Shown here piece after piece: positions 4,804 through 12,291 of a stretch of DNA of 13,371 bases. The stretch comes from Halobacteriales archaeon. Its GTDB lineage: Archaea; Thermoplasmatota; SW-10-69-26; JACQPN01; JAIVGT01. The notes beneath the pieces were generated by a model. The model worked only from the letters and a program-made list of their open reading frames with translations. It was not told the origin of the DNA and made no database searches. Location: NCBI GenBank assembly GCA_020201485.1, contig JAIVGT010000034.1, positions 1 to 13,371 on the forward strand, read 5' to 3'. Position numbers and translations under genes: made by a program. Every line of letters starts with the position of its first letter. Positions within the stretch are counted from its first letter, which is position 1.

Positions 4804-7800
4804 CACAACCCCCTCCGGCGCAGGCCGGCCGCTGCGAGCGCGATGACGGCGATGCCCACGACGAGGATGCCGAGCGTCTCCGGGCTGCCGATGTTGAGGC
4901 CGCCGCCCTGGACGCGGATGGGGCTCGCGCCGCGCACGACGAACGGCGTGCCGTCGCTGAACGTGCCGCGGACCTCGACCTCGTAGTTGCCCGGGTCGCT
5001 GACGTGGAACGTCGCGGTGTAGGTGCGCGTGCCCGGCGGGTCCTGCTCCATGGCCTGCCGCGCCGCGACCTGGCCGTCCTTGAGCAGGCGCGCCTCGATG
5101 CTGTCCACCGGCTTGCCCACCTGGACCGTGACCTTGATGGCCTGCCCGGGCGCGACGTCCGTCGGGAAGGTCGGGCGGGAGAGGAGCGTGCCGTTGCCCA
5201 CGGTGAAGCTCAGGTCCACGCGCGTGCGGTTGTTGAACGGCTGGTTGTCGCTGGCCTCGACGCGCAGCAGGTAGTCCCCGGTCACCAGCTCGCTGGCGTT
5301 CACGATCTTGCTGCGCGCGCCCTGCTCCTCCGGGCTGATGCTGACCGGGATGAGCTCCACGGCGCTCTTCAGGCGGTAGCTGATGGCGACGCTCACCGGG
5401 TCGTTGTCGATGTCGCTCGTGCTCCAGCGCACCTCGAAGCTGCCCTGGACCTGGCTCTGGTCCTGCGGGCTGCTCACGGCCAGGCTGGGCGCGTGGTTCT
5501 CGCTGCTGAAGCAGATGGGCGTGACCTCGGTGCCGTTCGTCGCCGTGTTGCCGAGCTGGTCCGTGGCGCTGATGTAGTAGCACACCTGCACGCCGCGCTG
5601 CGCGCCGGGCAGGATGCCGGACCAGAAGTTCGACCCGGCGAGGTTGCGCAGCTGCGCGCTGCTGAACGCGCTCTGCCCGTTGCGGTAGAAGAGCGTGGCG
5701 CTCTGCACCTCGTCCGGCAGGGGGTCGCTGATGCTGACCGTGACGTTCACGCCCTGCGGCACCGGGGTCGTGACCGCGTTCAGCACGGCCGGGCCGTGCG
5801 TGTCGAGGGCGAAGGTCAGGCGGTGCTCGACCTCCTGGTTCCCGGCCACGTCGAGGGCGCTGTAGTGCAGCACGTAGTAGCCGTCCTGGCCGCCCACGAG
5901 GTCGAAGAGGTTGAAGCTCGCGCTCGCGCCGTTGCGTGCACGGTGAAGCTGAGGTGCACGACCGTGGCCAAGGAGCCGGTGCCGCTCGTCACCTGCGTCT
6001 GCAGGTCGGCGGCGCTGACCGGGGCCAGGGCCCCGTCGTTGACACCGAAGCTCGCCGACAGGTTCCCGACGCTCACGCCCTGCACGAGGTCGTTCACGTC
6101 CACGCTCACGACCTGGTCCGGCTTGCCGAAGCCGCCGGACGGCACGAGGTTCGTGAACGTGGGCGCGAGGTCCCCGGCGACGATGAAGGCGTGGACCCCG
6201 GAGTCCACCTTGTTGCCCCGGCTGTCCACGGCCTCGACGAAGAACTGGTACGCGCCCTCCGGCAGGTCCGCCCCCGTCGCGCCGGTCGTGATGTCGGCCG
6301 AGCGGTACACGCCGACCGTGCCCGGCACGAGGCTCATCGGCTTCCGGAACAGCTCCTGGCCGGCGTTGTCCTGCACGACGGCCACGACGGAGAAGCACGT
6401 GTCGTCCGTGACGTTGGCGCGGATGGTGATGTTCTCCAGCACCTGGAACGCGGTGTCGACGGCGTTCACCGCGCCGCCGTGCGCCGCCGCCTCCGCCTCG
6501 ACCGCGGGCGCGGCCAGGTCGGTGACGGACACGTTGCCGTCCTTGAAGCTGAGCGTGTGGTTCGCGTCCATCATGCCGATGCGCCAATGGTAGGTGCCGG
6601 CGTCGCACACCTTCTTCCCGAAGCCGGTCGGGATGCTCACGCTGTACGTGCCGTTCAGCGTCGTCTGGTTGATGCCCCAGAAGCGCGACGCGGTCATGTT
6701 CTCCTGGAGCACGAGCTGCTCCGCCAGTCCGTCGAACTTGAGGAGCTGGGTGAAGCCGCGCTTCACCTTGATGTCGTCGTACAGGTCGGCGCGGAACACG
6801 AGGTCGGTCTTCGCCGCCACGCTCCCGCCCGTGCCCGCGGTCTGCGTCGCGTTCTCGATGACGCCCGGCACGCTGTCGAAGAGCCAGAACTGCATCGGGG
6901 CGAGGCCGCTCGTGAGGTTCCCGACGTTGTCCACGTACGCCGGCAGGTTCCCCAGGTCCCACTTCCGGAACGTGCACGCGTTGTCGCCGACCCAGAGCGT
7001 GAGGTTCCAGAGCGCGGGCTCGAAGAGCGTGGCCTGCACGTTCTGCCCCGGGGGATAGCTGCACGTCGGGCTCGCCCCGCCCACGCTCGTGAGGTTGACG
7101 TTCGGCGTGAGGGTCACGCGGTAGAAGTAGTTGTAGCACACCAAGCTCGTCGGCTGGCACACCTCGTCCACGCCCGCCGTCCCGGCCGGGCAGTCGTCCG
7201 GTCCAGGAGGCACGGTCTGCGTGTAATAGCACAGGGGCGTGACGCTGAAGTTGCCGAGCACGCCGCCGTTCTGCCCCTCGGGCGCGTCGGGCGTGGTGAC
7301 CTGCAGCGTCATGCGCGACACGTTCCGCGTCTCGTTGCCCAGGCCGGTGGCGCCGGGCGGGATGCGGAAGGTCATCTTGAAGCCGTCCAGGGGCGCGCCG
7401 TTCCCGTCGCGCGTGAAGTTCTTGCCCGCCGGGTTCGTGCCCGTGCTGTTCGGGCTGACGCAGTCCTGCAGGTGCGAGGCCGTGTCCGGCCCGGTGTAGG
7501 CCGCCTCGTTGCACAGCTGGAACTGGTACATCTGCATCGTCTTCGGGAAGCTCTGCAGGAGGAAGCCGAGCGCGCCGACCGAGGGGAAGCTCGCCGTGTG
7601 CCCGGCGCTGTCCACGGCGCGCACGTGCAGGCTGTACTGGCCCTCGTCCGCGAACGTGCTGTTGAACCACCAGCGCACGTCCACCTGGTTGCTGAAGTTC
7701 TGCACGAACATGCCGGCCGCCGCCGTCGGCGTGCCGTGGGGCACGTGGAAGGCAGGGACGACCGTCGTGCCGTTCGGGTAGGTGATGTCGAAGAAGACGT

Positions 7801-9421
7801 TGTCGCTCGTCGCGGTGAAGTCGCTGTCGTCCACGACGTCGCCGCTGATGTTGACGAAGCCGCCGGCGTTCCCCTGCAGCGACGTCCCGCAGCCCGAGGC
7901 CACGCACAGCGTGACGTTCTGCAGCGTGGTGATGAGGTTGTCCAGCAGGTTGCAGCACGCCGTGTTCGGGAACGGGTGGGGCGCGGTGAAGTTCAGCTCC
8001 GTGAGGTAGAACGTGTCGCTGATGTTGTCGGCGTGGAGCCGGTCGTTCGCCATGACGATGAGCGTGTGGTCGCCGGCGCTGACCGTGGGCCCCCCGTTCA
8101 CCGGGAACGTCTTCGTGATGCTCGCCTGGGGGTCGAGCGTCGTCGTGATGTTCTCGCCATTGAACAGCACAACGTGCGACGTGTCGATGGTGTCGAGGTA
8201 GACGCGGGCGGTGAAGTCCGTCCCGGTCCGGCTCATGCACAGGAGGTTGTCCTTGCTCGGGTCGTTGGCGGAGACGGGCGCGCCGGCGCGCTTCGTGCCG
8301 TTGTTCGTGAGGGTGATGCTGCCCTTCAGCCGGTGGTCCGCGGTCAGGGTCACGCTGTTGAACGCGGCCACGAGCTGCGGGGCGTTGATGACGAACTCCT
8401 TCGATCCCACGTTGTTCGACTCGCTCGACTCCGCGTACTCGCCGTTCGGGTCCACGGTGACGACGATGTTGTGCGCGCCGGCCCGGTCCACGAGGCTCCA
8501 CACGTTGGCGCTGATCGTCACGTTCGTCTTGCTCGCGTCGCCGTTCCCGCCGGCCGCCATCGGGCCGTTGAGCTGCACGCGGAACGTGCCCAGGACCACG
8601 CCGTTGTCCGTGACGAGGAGCGACACGTTGAGCGAGCGCGGCCCGGTGGCCTCCGTGCTCGGCTGGGCGAAGTCCGCCGCGCCCAGGTTCTCGAGGGCGA
8701 CGTCGATGTGCGCGTGGCTGTAGCGCGGGGGCAGGCCGGCGCCCTGCGGCGCCTCGCGCCCGGTGCGCTGCTCGTTGCACACCGCCGCCCCGCCGGAGCC
8801 GACGACGTCCGGATAGCGCGTGAACAGCTCGTCGGGCTGCATCGGGTCGTGGAAGTCGTTCGCCGCCCCCGTGTTCACGTCGTGCCGGATGAGCTTGAGG
8901 TCGGTGACCTTGAGGTCGGGCTTGTCGTCCACCCAGAAGCCCCAGTCGTAGCCCAGGCCGCGCGGGTCGTCCCATGTGCAGTTCCCTGCGCCGCTGTCGT
9001 CCTTGCTGATGTGGATGGTGGCCTTGCCGTGGGGCGCGCCCGCCGGGATGTCGATGGGGATGGTCTGCGTGTCGGAGGGGTTCGGGTGGAACTCCAGCTG
9101 GGAGTTCGCGTCGAAGACGTTCGTCGCCTGGTCGCTGTACGTGCCGGTCAGCGTGACCTTGGCCTTCGGAGGCCCCAAGCCGGGCACGCGGGGCGCGCCG
9201 CTCGTGTCGTTGACGGTGATGAGCAGCGTGGTCGTGCTCCCGTGCGCCGCGTAGAACGGGGTGACGTTGACGAGCGTGACGCTGGCGACGCACGCCCCCT
9301 GCGCGGCGGCGGGCGGGCTGATCACGGCGAGCGTGGGCAGCGTGAGCACGAGGACGAGCAGCAGGCTGCGGATGCGGTTGGAGCGCGCGGGCAACACGGC
9401 GACCACCGAGGGGCTTGGCAA
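4803..9421 (-). CDS. Giant secreted, membrane-anchored Ig/CARDB-like surface protein, frameshifted
   Basis: Restoring one missing base near 5935 gives a single protein of about 1539 residues. The N-terminus carries a Sec signal: basic ARSNRIR, hydrophobic SLLLVLVLTLPTLAVI, then PPAAAQG with likely cleavage near residue 41. A CARDB-like module covers about 235-350 (DVALENLGAADF, then VTVDPNGEYAESSESNNVGS, with the typical E-x-x-E-x-N-N ending). Further Ig-like beta modules follow, including YYVLHYSALDVAGNQEVEH just after the frameshift and several FxVxVEASD-type strands. Many N-x-S/T sequons (NVT, NDT, NCT, NTT) suggest N-glycosylation. The C-terminus is one membrane helix (LGILVVGIAVIALAAAGL) followed by RRRGL, anchoring the protein outside the cell. 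As read, the upstream frame would end at 5816 and lose the anchor. The TTG at 9421 is the first usable start in frame, but a promoter suggests a start at 9504. It may form an S-layer, adhesin or receptor. Confidence 0.85.
5931..5945 (-). other. Frameshift site inside the surface protein gene
   Basis: Upstream the protein-like frame reads LATVVHLSFTVHA; from here sensible protein continues in another frame as NGASASFNLFDLVGGQDGYY. The old frame turns into Ser/Thr/Ala/Arg repeats until TGA at 5818-5816. Adding one base, or removing two, restores a continuous Ig-like domain. There is no homopolymer at the site (CACGCAACGGC on the coding strand) and no obvious slippery heptamer. Exact position is uncertain by some bases. 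Confidence 0.8.
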
Positions 9422-9601
9422 CAGGGCCCGGGCCCCCCGCCGGCATGCAAGCCCTTGAAGCTTGCGGATGACCCGCGTGGTGCTTCCGCTCCCCGATGCG
9501 ACATCCGCCGGACCGCCGGCTGGTCCTTAAATATGGCGAAAATGACCGCCTCCCGTCCGCCGGCAGCGGCGGCGGCCCGGCCAGCGTCCAGGCGCGCGGG
9601 C
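9422..9601. other. Intergenic region and promoter/leader of the surface operon
   Basis: The region holds a TATA box at 9527-9534 and, downstream on the minus strand, an ATG at 9504. It also contains a C6 run (9433-9438), an inverted repeat GCAAGC/GCTTGC (9447-9452 and 9460-9465, 7-base loop), and GGACC/GGTCC (9510-9514 and 9522-9526) abutting the TATA box. No gene is seen other than the possible extended N-terminus of the surface protein. Confidence 0.55.
9527..9534 (-). promoter_or_regulatory. TATA box of the envelope operon
   Basis: Read on the minus strand this is ATATTTAA, the best TATA match in the window, flanked by G/C-rich DNA. It lies 26-27 bp upstream of an ATG at 9504-9502, the same spacing seen upstream of three plus-strand genes. 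If the surface protein instead starts at TTG 9421, the transcript has a leader of about 80 nt. It separates the surface operon from the secreted-protein gene at 9602-10306. Confidence 0.65.
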
Positions 9602-10306
9602 TCAGACGTAGCCGCTGGGGCAGCCGAGCAGCTCGATGTCGCTGACGCCGGGCGCGACGACGGCATAGAACGGGCAGCCGCGGAACCCGAGGTAGTCGAA
9701 GTAGAAGCCGGTGCCCGACGTGACCTGGTAGCGGATGCTGTACGGGAGGGGCGGCGCGACCGCCGGGTCGATCCAGATCTGCCAGTGCCCGGCGGGGATG
9801 AGCGCGGTCTTGTAGCTGAGGGGCACCGCGTCCACGTGCCAGGACGCGACCGCCAGGGGCGTGGCCGCCGTGGGGCTGATGACGTGGTCCGGGTCGTTCG
9901 GGTCGGCGCTCCAGGGGAAGTAGTGGATCTGCACGGAGTAGCCGTTGTCCTTCACGCAGCTCATGGCGTGCACCACCGCCGGCGGGCGGTCCACCTCGGG
10001 CGTGCCGGCGGGCGGGCAGATCTTCGGCGTGTCCGTGCCGGCGAGCGACGGGAAGGTCTCCGCCGTGACCAGGAACGGGGCGACGGCGTTGACCTCGAGC
10101 ATGGCCGTGCGCTCCCGCAGGCCGGTCGGCACGCCACCGACGATGGCGTAGTCCCACCAGATGGGCGTCGTGATCTCCGTCGTGAAGGAGCGGGCGCCGG
10201 AGTCGGTGGTGACCACGCCGTTGCCTGCCGAGTGCAAGCCGAGGCTGGAGGTCGGGGCCAGGCACGCGGCGGCGAGGCCGATGAGCAGGAGCAGGCGGAT
10301 GCGCAA
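9602..10306 (-). CDS. Secreted protein of unknown function (234 aa)
   Basis: A 234-residue protein with a Sec signal peptide: (M)RIRLLLLIGLAAACLAPTS (1-20), then SLGLHSAG. Cys15 inside LAAAC is a poor lipobox, so lipoprotein anchoring is possible but weak. The mature part has four cysteines (97, 117, 211, 229), a number suited to two disulfides, and aromatic beta-strand-like segments such as TTPIWWDYAIVGG, SVQIHYFPWS and GTGFYFDYLGF. No membrane anchor is seen and I recognise no family. The TTG start is decided by a strong ribosome-binding site, GGAGGAG 6 nt upstream, and by the signal peptide; an upstream in-frame ATG at 10435 would add 43 residues of unlikely sequence. It lies just upstream of the surface operon on the same strand and may be a soluble partner, but 180 nt and a TATA box separate them. 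Confidence 0.78.
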   Translation of the reverse strand: MRIRLLLLIGLAAACLAPTSSLGLHSAGNGVVTTDSGARSFTTEITTPIWWDYAIVGGVPTGLRERTAMLEVNAVAPFLVTAETFPSLAGTDTPKICPPAGTPEVDRPPAVVHAMSCVKDNGYSVQIHYFPWSADPNDPDHVISPTAATPLAVASWHVDAVPLSYKTALIPAGHWQIWIDPAVAPPLPYSIRYQVTSGTGFYFDYLGFRGCPFYAVVAPGVSDIELLGCPSGYV

Positions 10307-10319
10307 GGAGGACTCCTCC
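10307..10319 (-). promoter_or_regulatory. Ribosome-binding site embedded in a perfect palindrome
   Basis: GGAGGAGTCCTCC is a 6-1-6 perfect inverted repeat directly before the TTG start at 10306. Its left half is the Shine-Dalgarno sequence (spacing 6 nt). In mRNA it could form a 5-bp GGAGG/CCTCC stem with a 3-nt loop and hide the ribosome-binding site. It is also what makes the TTG the credible start. Confidence 0.65.
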
Positions 10320-10338
10320 GTGCGCGCAGCCGACCAGC

Positions 10339-10352
10339 CAGGCTTCAAAGTT
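10339..10352 (-). promoter_or_regulatory. Weak TATA-like element of the secreted-protein gene
   Basis: AACTTTGAAGCCTG on the minus strand is centred about 40 bp upstream of the TTG. It would give a leader of roughly 14 nt that just includes the Shine-Dalgarno sequence. The match to TATA is poor and the call rests on spacing. Confidence 0.3.
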
Positions 10353-10428
10353 GTCTGGACTCGGGCATCGGGAAGCCGCCCCCGCGCCCGGCGATGTGAC
10401 GAAGCCCGCGCACAGGCGAAGGACGAAA

Positions 10429-10443
10429 GGTTCATGATGAACC
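10429..10443 (+). promoter_or_regulatory. Perfect 15-bp palindrome, candidate operator at the regulator promoter
   Basis: GGTTCATGATGAACC is an inverted repeat of 7 bp around a single central G. It ends 21 bp before the ATG at 10465, with the AT-rich centre about 30 bp upstream, where the TATA box of a leaderless transcript would be. An HTH protein is encoded immediately downstream, so a site for autorepression is the simplest reading. It also lies in the region shared with the divergent secreted-protein gene. Confidence 0.55.
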
Positions 10444-10464
10444 GCGGGGGCTACCGCGCGGAGC

Positions 10465-11424
10465 ATGCGCACCGAGCTCATCGACCGCACCCGCACCGCG
10501 CTCGGCCAGGCCGGCTACGCGCTCAGCGAGCCGAGCGCGCTGCGCTCCGCGAGCTTCGACCTCGTCGCGCGCCGGTCGGACCAGGTCCTGTTGGTGAAGG
10601 TCTTCAGCAACGTGGACAGCCTGGGCGAGGCGGTCGCGCGCGAGCTGCGCGTGCTGTGCGGCCTGCTGCGCGCCGCGCCCCTCCTCGTCGGCGAGCGCGC
10701 CAGCGCCGGCCCGCTCGAGGACAGCGTCGTGTACGTACGGCACGGCGTGCCCCTCGTCACCCCCGGCACGCTGGAGCAGTTCGTCCTCGAAGGCGTGCCG
10801 CCCCTCGTGTATGCCGCCCCCGGCGGCTTCTACGTGAACCTCGACGGGCCGCGCCTGCGCGACCTGCGCGCGGAGCGCAACCTCAGCCTGGGCCAGCTCG
10901 CGGAGGCGGCGGGCGTGAGCCGGCGCGCCATCGCCATGTACGAGGAGGGCATGGGCGCGCTCGTCGACGTCGCCGAGCGCCTGGAGCAGTTCCTCGAGGA
11001 GGCCCTCGTCCAGCCCGTCGCGCTCTTCCAGCCGCCGCGCGAGAGCGAGCCGCCGCAGTACGACCCGGCCGCGCCGCGCGAGGCGTTGGAGCGCGCCGTG
11101 CTCCAGCACCTGCAGGCGCTGGGCTATCGCGTCGTGCCCACCGGGCGCAGCCCGTTCAACGCCGTGAGCCAGGAGCAGCGGCGCGACGAGCTCATCCTGA
11201 CCGGCGTGGGCGAGATGGACGCGGACCTGGGCGAGCGGGCCAAGGCCCTGCGCAGCATCGGCAGCATCGTCGAGCGCGAGGTGGTCGTGTTCGTGCGCGA
11301 CCGCAAGCAGCGCGAGCACGTGGAGGGCGCGGCCCTCATCACGCAGGGCGAGCTGGAGCGCATGGACGAGACGGCGGACGTGCTCGACCTCATCCGCCGG
11401 CGGGCCCGCGCCGGCGAGGGCTAG
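10465..11424 (+). CDS. COG1395-type archaeal HTH transcriptional regulator
   Basis: A 319-residue protein of the conserved archaeal regulator family with a central Cro/C1-type HTH. The N-terminal domain (about 1-115) has the nuclease-like alpha/beta pattern SFDLVARRSDQVLLVKVFSN, which recalls restriction-endonuclease folds but is probably ligand- or DNA-binding. The HTH occupies about 129-183: LRDLRAERNLSLGQLAEAAG followed by VSRRAIAMYEEG. The C-terminal domain (about 200-319) repeats a similar theme: LQALGYRVVPTGRSPFNAVS, then VEREVVVFVRDRKQREHVEG. Length and order fit the family. Function is presumed DNA-binding regulation; targets are unknown. ATG 10465 follows a 15-bp palindrome that may be its operator. 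It diverges from the secreted-protein gene over 158 bp, and its stop overlaps the opposite-strand zinc-ribbon stop at CTAG (11421-11424). Confidence 0.88.
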   Translation: MRTELIDRTRTALGQAGYALSEPSALRSASFDLVARRSDQVLLVKVFSNVDSLGEAVARELRVLCGLLRAAPLLVGERASAGPLEDSVVYVRHGVPLVTPGTLEQFVLEGVPPLVYAAPGGFYVNLDGPRLRDLRAERNLSLGQLAEAAGVSRRAIAMYEEGMGALVDVAERLEQFLEEALVQPVALFQPPRESEPPQYDPAAPREALERAVLQHLQALGYRVVPTGRSPFNAVSQEQRRDELILTGVGEMDADLGERAKALRSIGSIVEREVVVFVRDRKQREHVEGAALITQGELERMDETADVLDLIRRRARAGEG

Positions 11425-11510
11425 CCGCAACGGGCGTAGCCACACTGGGCGCAGGCGCCGCAGCCCTCGCGGCGGAGCAGGGCCTGGCCGCACTCGGGGC
11501 ACGTCGTCGG
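11421..11510 (-). pseudogene. Short zinc-ribbon reading frame without a start codon
   Basis: On the minus strand this stretch reads PTTCPECGQALLRREGCG and then ACAQCGYARCG before TAG. The CPEC and GCGACAQCGYARCG blocks match the archaeal zinc ribbon C-P-x-C-G...E-G-C...C-x-x-C-G-Y-x-x-C that occurs as a stand-alone small protein and as the C-terminal tail of B12-dependent ribonucleotide reductases. No ATG, GTG or TTG exists in this frame as far back as I read into the HTH-CBS gene (to about 11700). A nearby ATG at 11546 is one frame off; removing one G from the GGG of CTCGGGAGG (about 11518-11524) would join it to give roughly 41 residues. GGAGGTGG at about 11512-11519 resembles a ribosome-binding site but is followed only by ACG codons. 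I read it as a real small gene broken by an indel, or a relic. Confidence 0.55.
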
Positions 11511-11583
11511 TCCACCTCCCGAGGACGGTTCGCGCGGCCGAGGGCATGGTCCTTCGCCGGGGAGGGGACCGAAAGCGCCGAAA

Positions 11584-12153
11584 CTACGCCTTCTTCGACA
11601 GGCCGAGCAGGTTGCTGCGCGCCACGAGGCCGATGAGCCGGCCGCGCTCCATGACCAGGACCGCGCTGTGCTGGTCGAGCATGCCGTACACGGTGTCCAC
11701 GGCCGTGTCCGGGTCCACGATGGGGAAGCTCGGGCCCATGATGTCGCGCACCGCCATGCGCTCCAGGGCCTGGGGGTCGCGCGTGCCGTGCAGCTGGTGC
11801 ACGATGCCGCGCTCGCTCACGCTGCCCACGGGCAGGCCCTTCTGCACGACCGGGAGCTGGCTGAAGCCGTGCGTGCGCATGACCTCGATGGCGCGCCCGA
11901 CCGTGTCCAGGCTGCGCACCGCGACCACCGGGCTGCTCATGACCTCCTTCAGGCGCACCGCGTCGCGCTCCGCGCTCGCCAGGGCACGCACGACCCCGCG
12001 CAGCGTGCTCAGGCGCGGGTCCACGCTGCCCTTCTCGATGCGCGCGATGAGCGGCTGGCTCACGCCGGCGCGCTTCGCCAGCTCAGCCTGCGTCAGGCCC
12101 AAGGCCTGCCGCCACCGGCGCAGGTCCTGCGGCTCAGGAATATCGTAAGGCAT
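11584..12153 (-). CDS. HTH plus tandem CBS domain regulator
   Basis: A 189-residue protein. An Xre/Cro-type HTH occupies about 8-62 (LRRWRQALGLTQAELAKRAG, then VSQPLIARIEKGSVDPRLST). CBS domain 1 covers about 70-118 (VMSSPVVAV, then GFSQLPVVQKGLPVGSVSE) and CBS domain 2 about 136-187 (VRDIMGPSFPIVDPDTAVDT, then HSAVLVMERGRLIGLVARSN). This layout is a common archaeal type (COG3620-like) in which a paired CBS module, which often binds adenosine nucleotides, is thought to control a DNA-binding domain. The start ATG 12153 is chosen because MPYDIPEPQDLRRWRQALGL begins like family members, and a TATA-like palindrome sits 32 bp upstream; the in-frame ATG at 12234 adds low-complexity sequence. The protein ends naturally after CBS2. 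Target genes are unknown. Confidence 0.9.
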   Translation of the reverse strand: MPYDIPEPQDLRRWRQALGLTQAELAKRAGVSQPLIARIEKGSVDPRLSTLRGVVRALASAERDAVRLKEVMSSPVVAVRSLDTVGRAIEVMRTHGFSQLPVVQKGLPVGSVSERGIVHQLHGTRDPQALERMAVRDIMGPSFPIVDPDTAVDTVYGMLDQHSAVLVMERGRLIGLVARSNLLGLSKKA

Positions 12154-12179
12154 GGTTGATGCGCGCAGCGCATTGCCGG

Positions 12180-12190
12180 GCCTTGAAGGC
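12180..12190 (-). promoter_or_regulatory. Palindromic TATA-like element of the HTH-CBS gene
   Basis: GCCTTGAAGGC is a perfect 5-1-5 inverted repeat. Its centre lies about 32 bp upstream of the ATG at 12153, near where a TATA box would sit for a transcript with a very short leader. The protein it precedes is a DNA-binding regulator, so an autoregulatory site is possible. No better TATA box is seen in the intergenic stretch 12154-12291. Confidence 0.4.
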
Positions 12191-12291
12191 TGCGGTCCCC
12201 GGCCCGATGCACGGCCGCGGAACGCCGCGCCCACCGCCTCGCCGCGTGCTGCACCTCGGCAACGGGCGTGTGCTTGCGATGCTGCGGAAGG

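Noticed and set aside
9447..9465. GCAAGC/GCTTGC inverted repeat as a terminator
   Set aside because: It is a 6-bp stem with no following T run and lies in the surface gene leader, not at a gene end.
5936..10399. A plus-strand open frame of nearly 1490 codons opposite the surface protein
   Set aside because: Its translation is Arg/Ala/Val/His/Asp-rich low-complexity sequence, a mirror of GC-rich codons on the other strand, while the minus strand shows signal peptide, beta modules and an anchor.
10307..10435. N-terminal extension of the secreted protein from ATG 10435
   Set aside because: It would put 43 poorly structured residues before the signal peptide and ignore a strong Shine-Dalgarno sequence 6 nt before TTG 10306.
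5946..10496. The long upstream extension of the frame that encodes the C-terminal part of the surface protein
   Set aside because: Before the frameshift this frame encodes Arg/His/Pro/Gly-rich nonsense, while the real protein continues in the neighbouring frame.
10432..11547. A minus-strand open frame of 371 codons opposite the COG1395 regulator
   Set aside because: Composition is Leu/Ala/His/Arg-rich shadow sequence; the plus strand has a clear HTH and family layout. Only its first codons near 11546 matter, as a possible start for the zinc ribbon.
12154..12234. Extended start of the HTH-CBS protein at ATG 12234
   Set aside because: The extra 27 residues are low complexity and cross the likely promoter element at 12180-12190.
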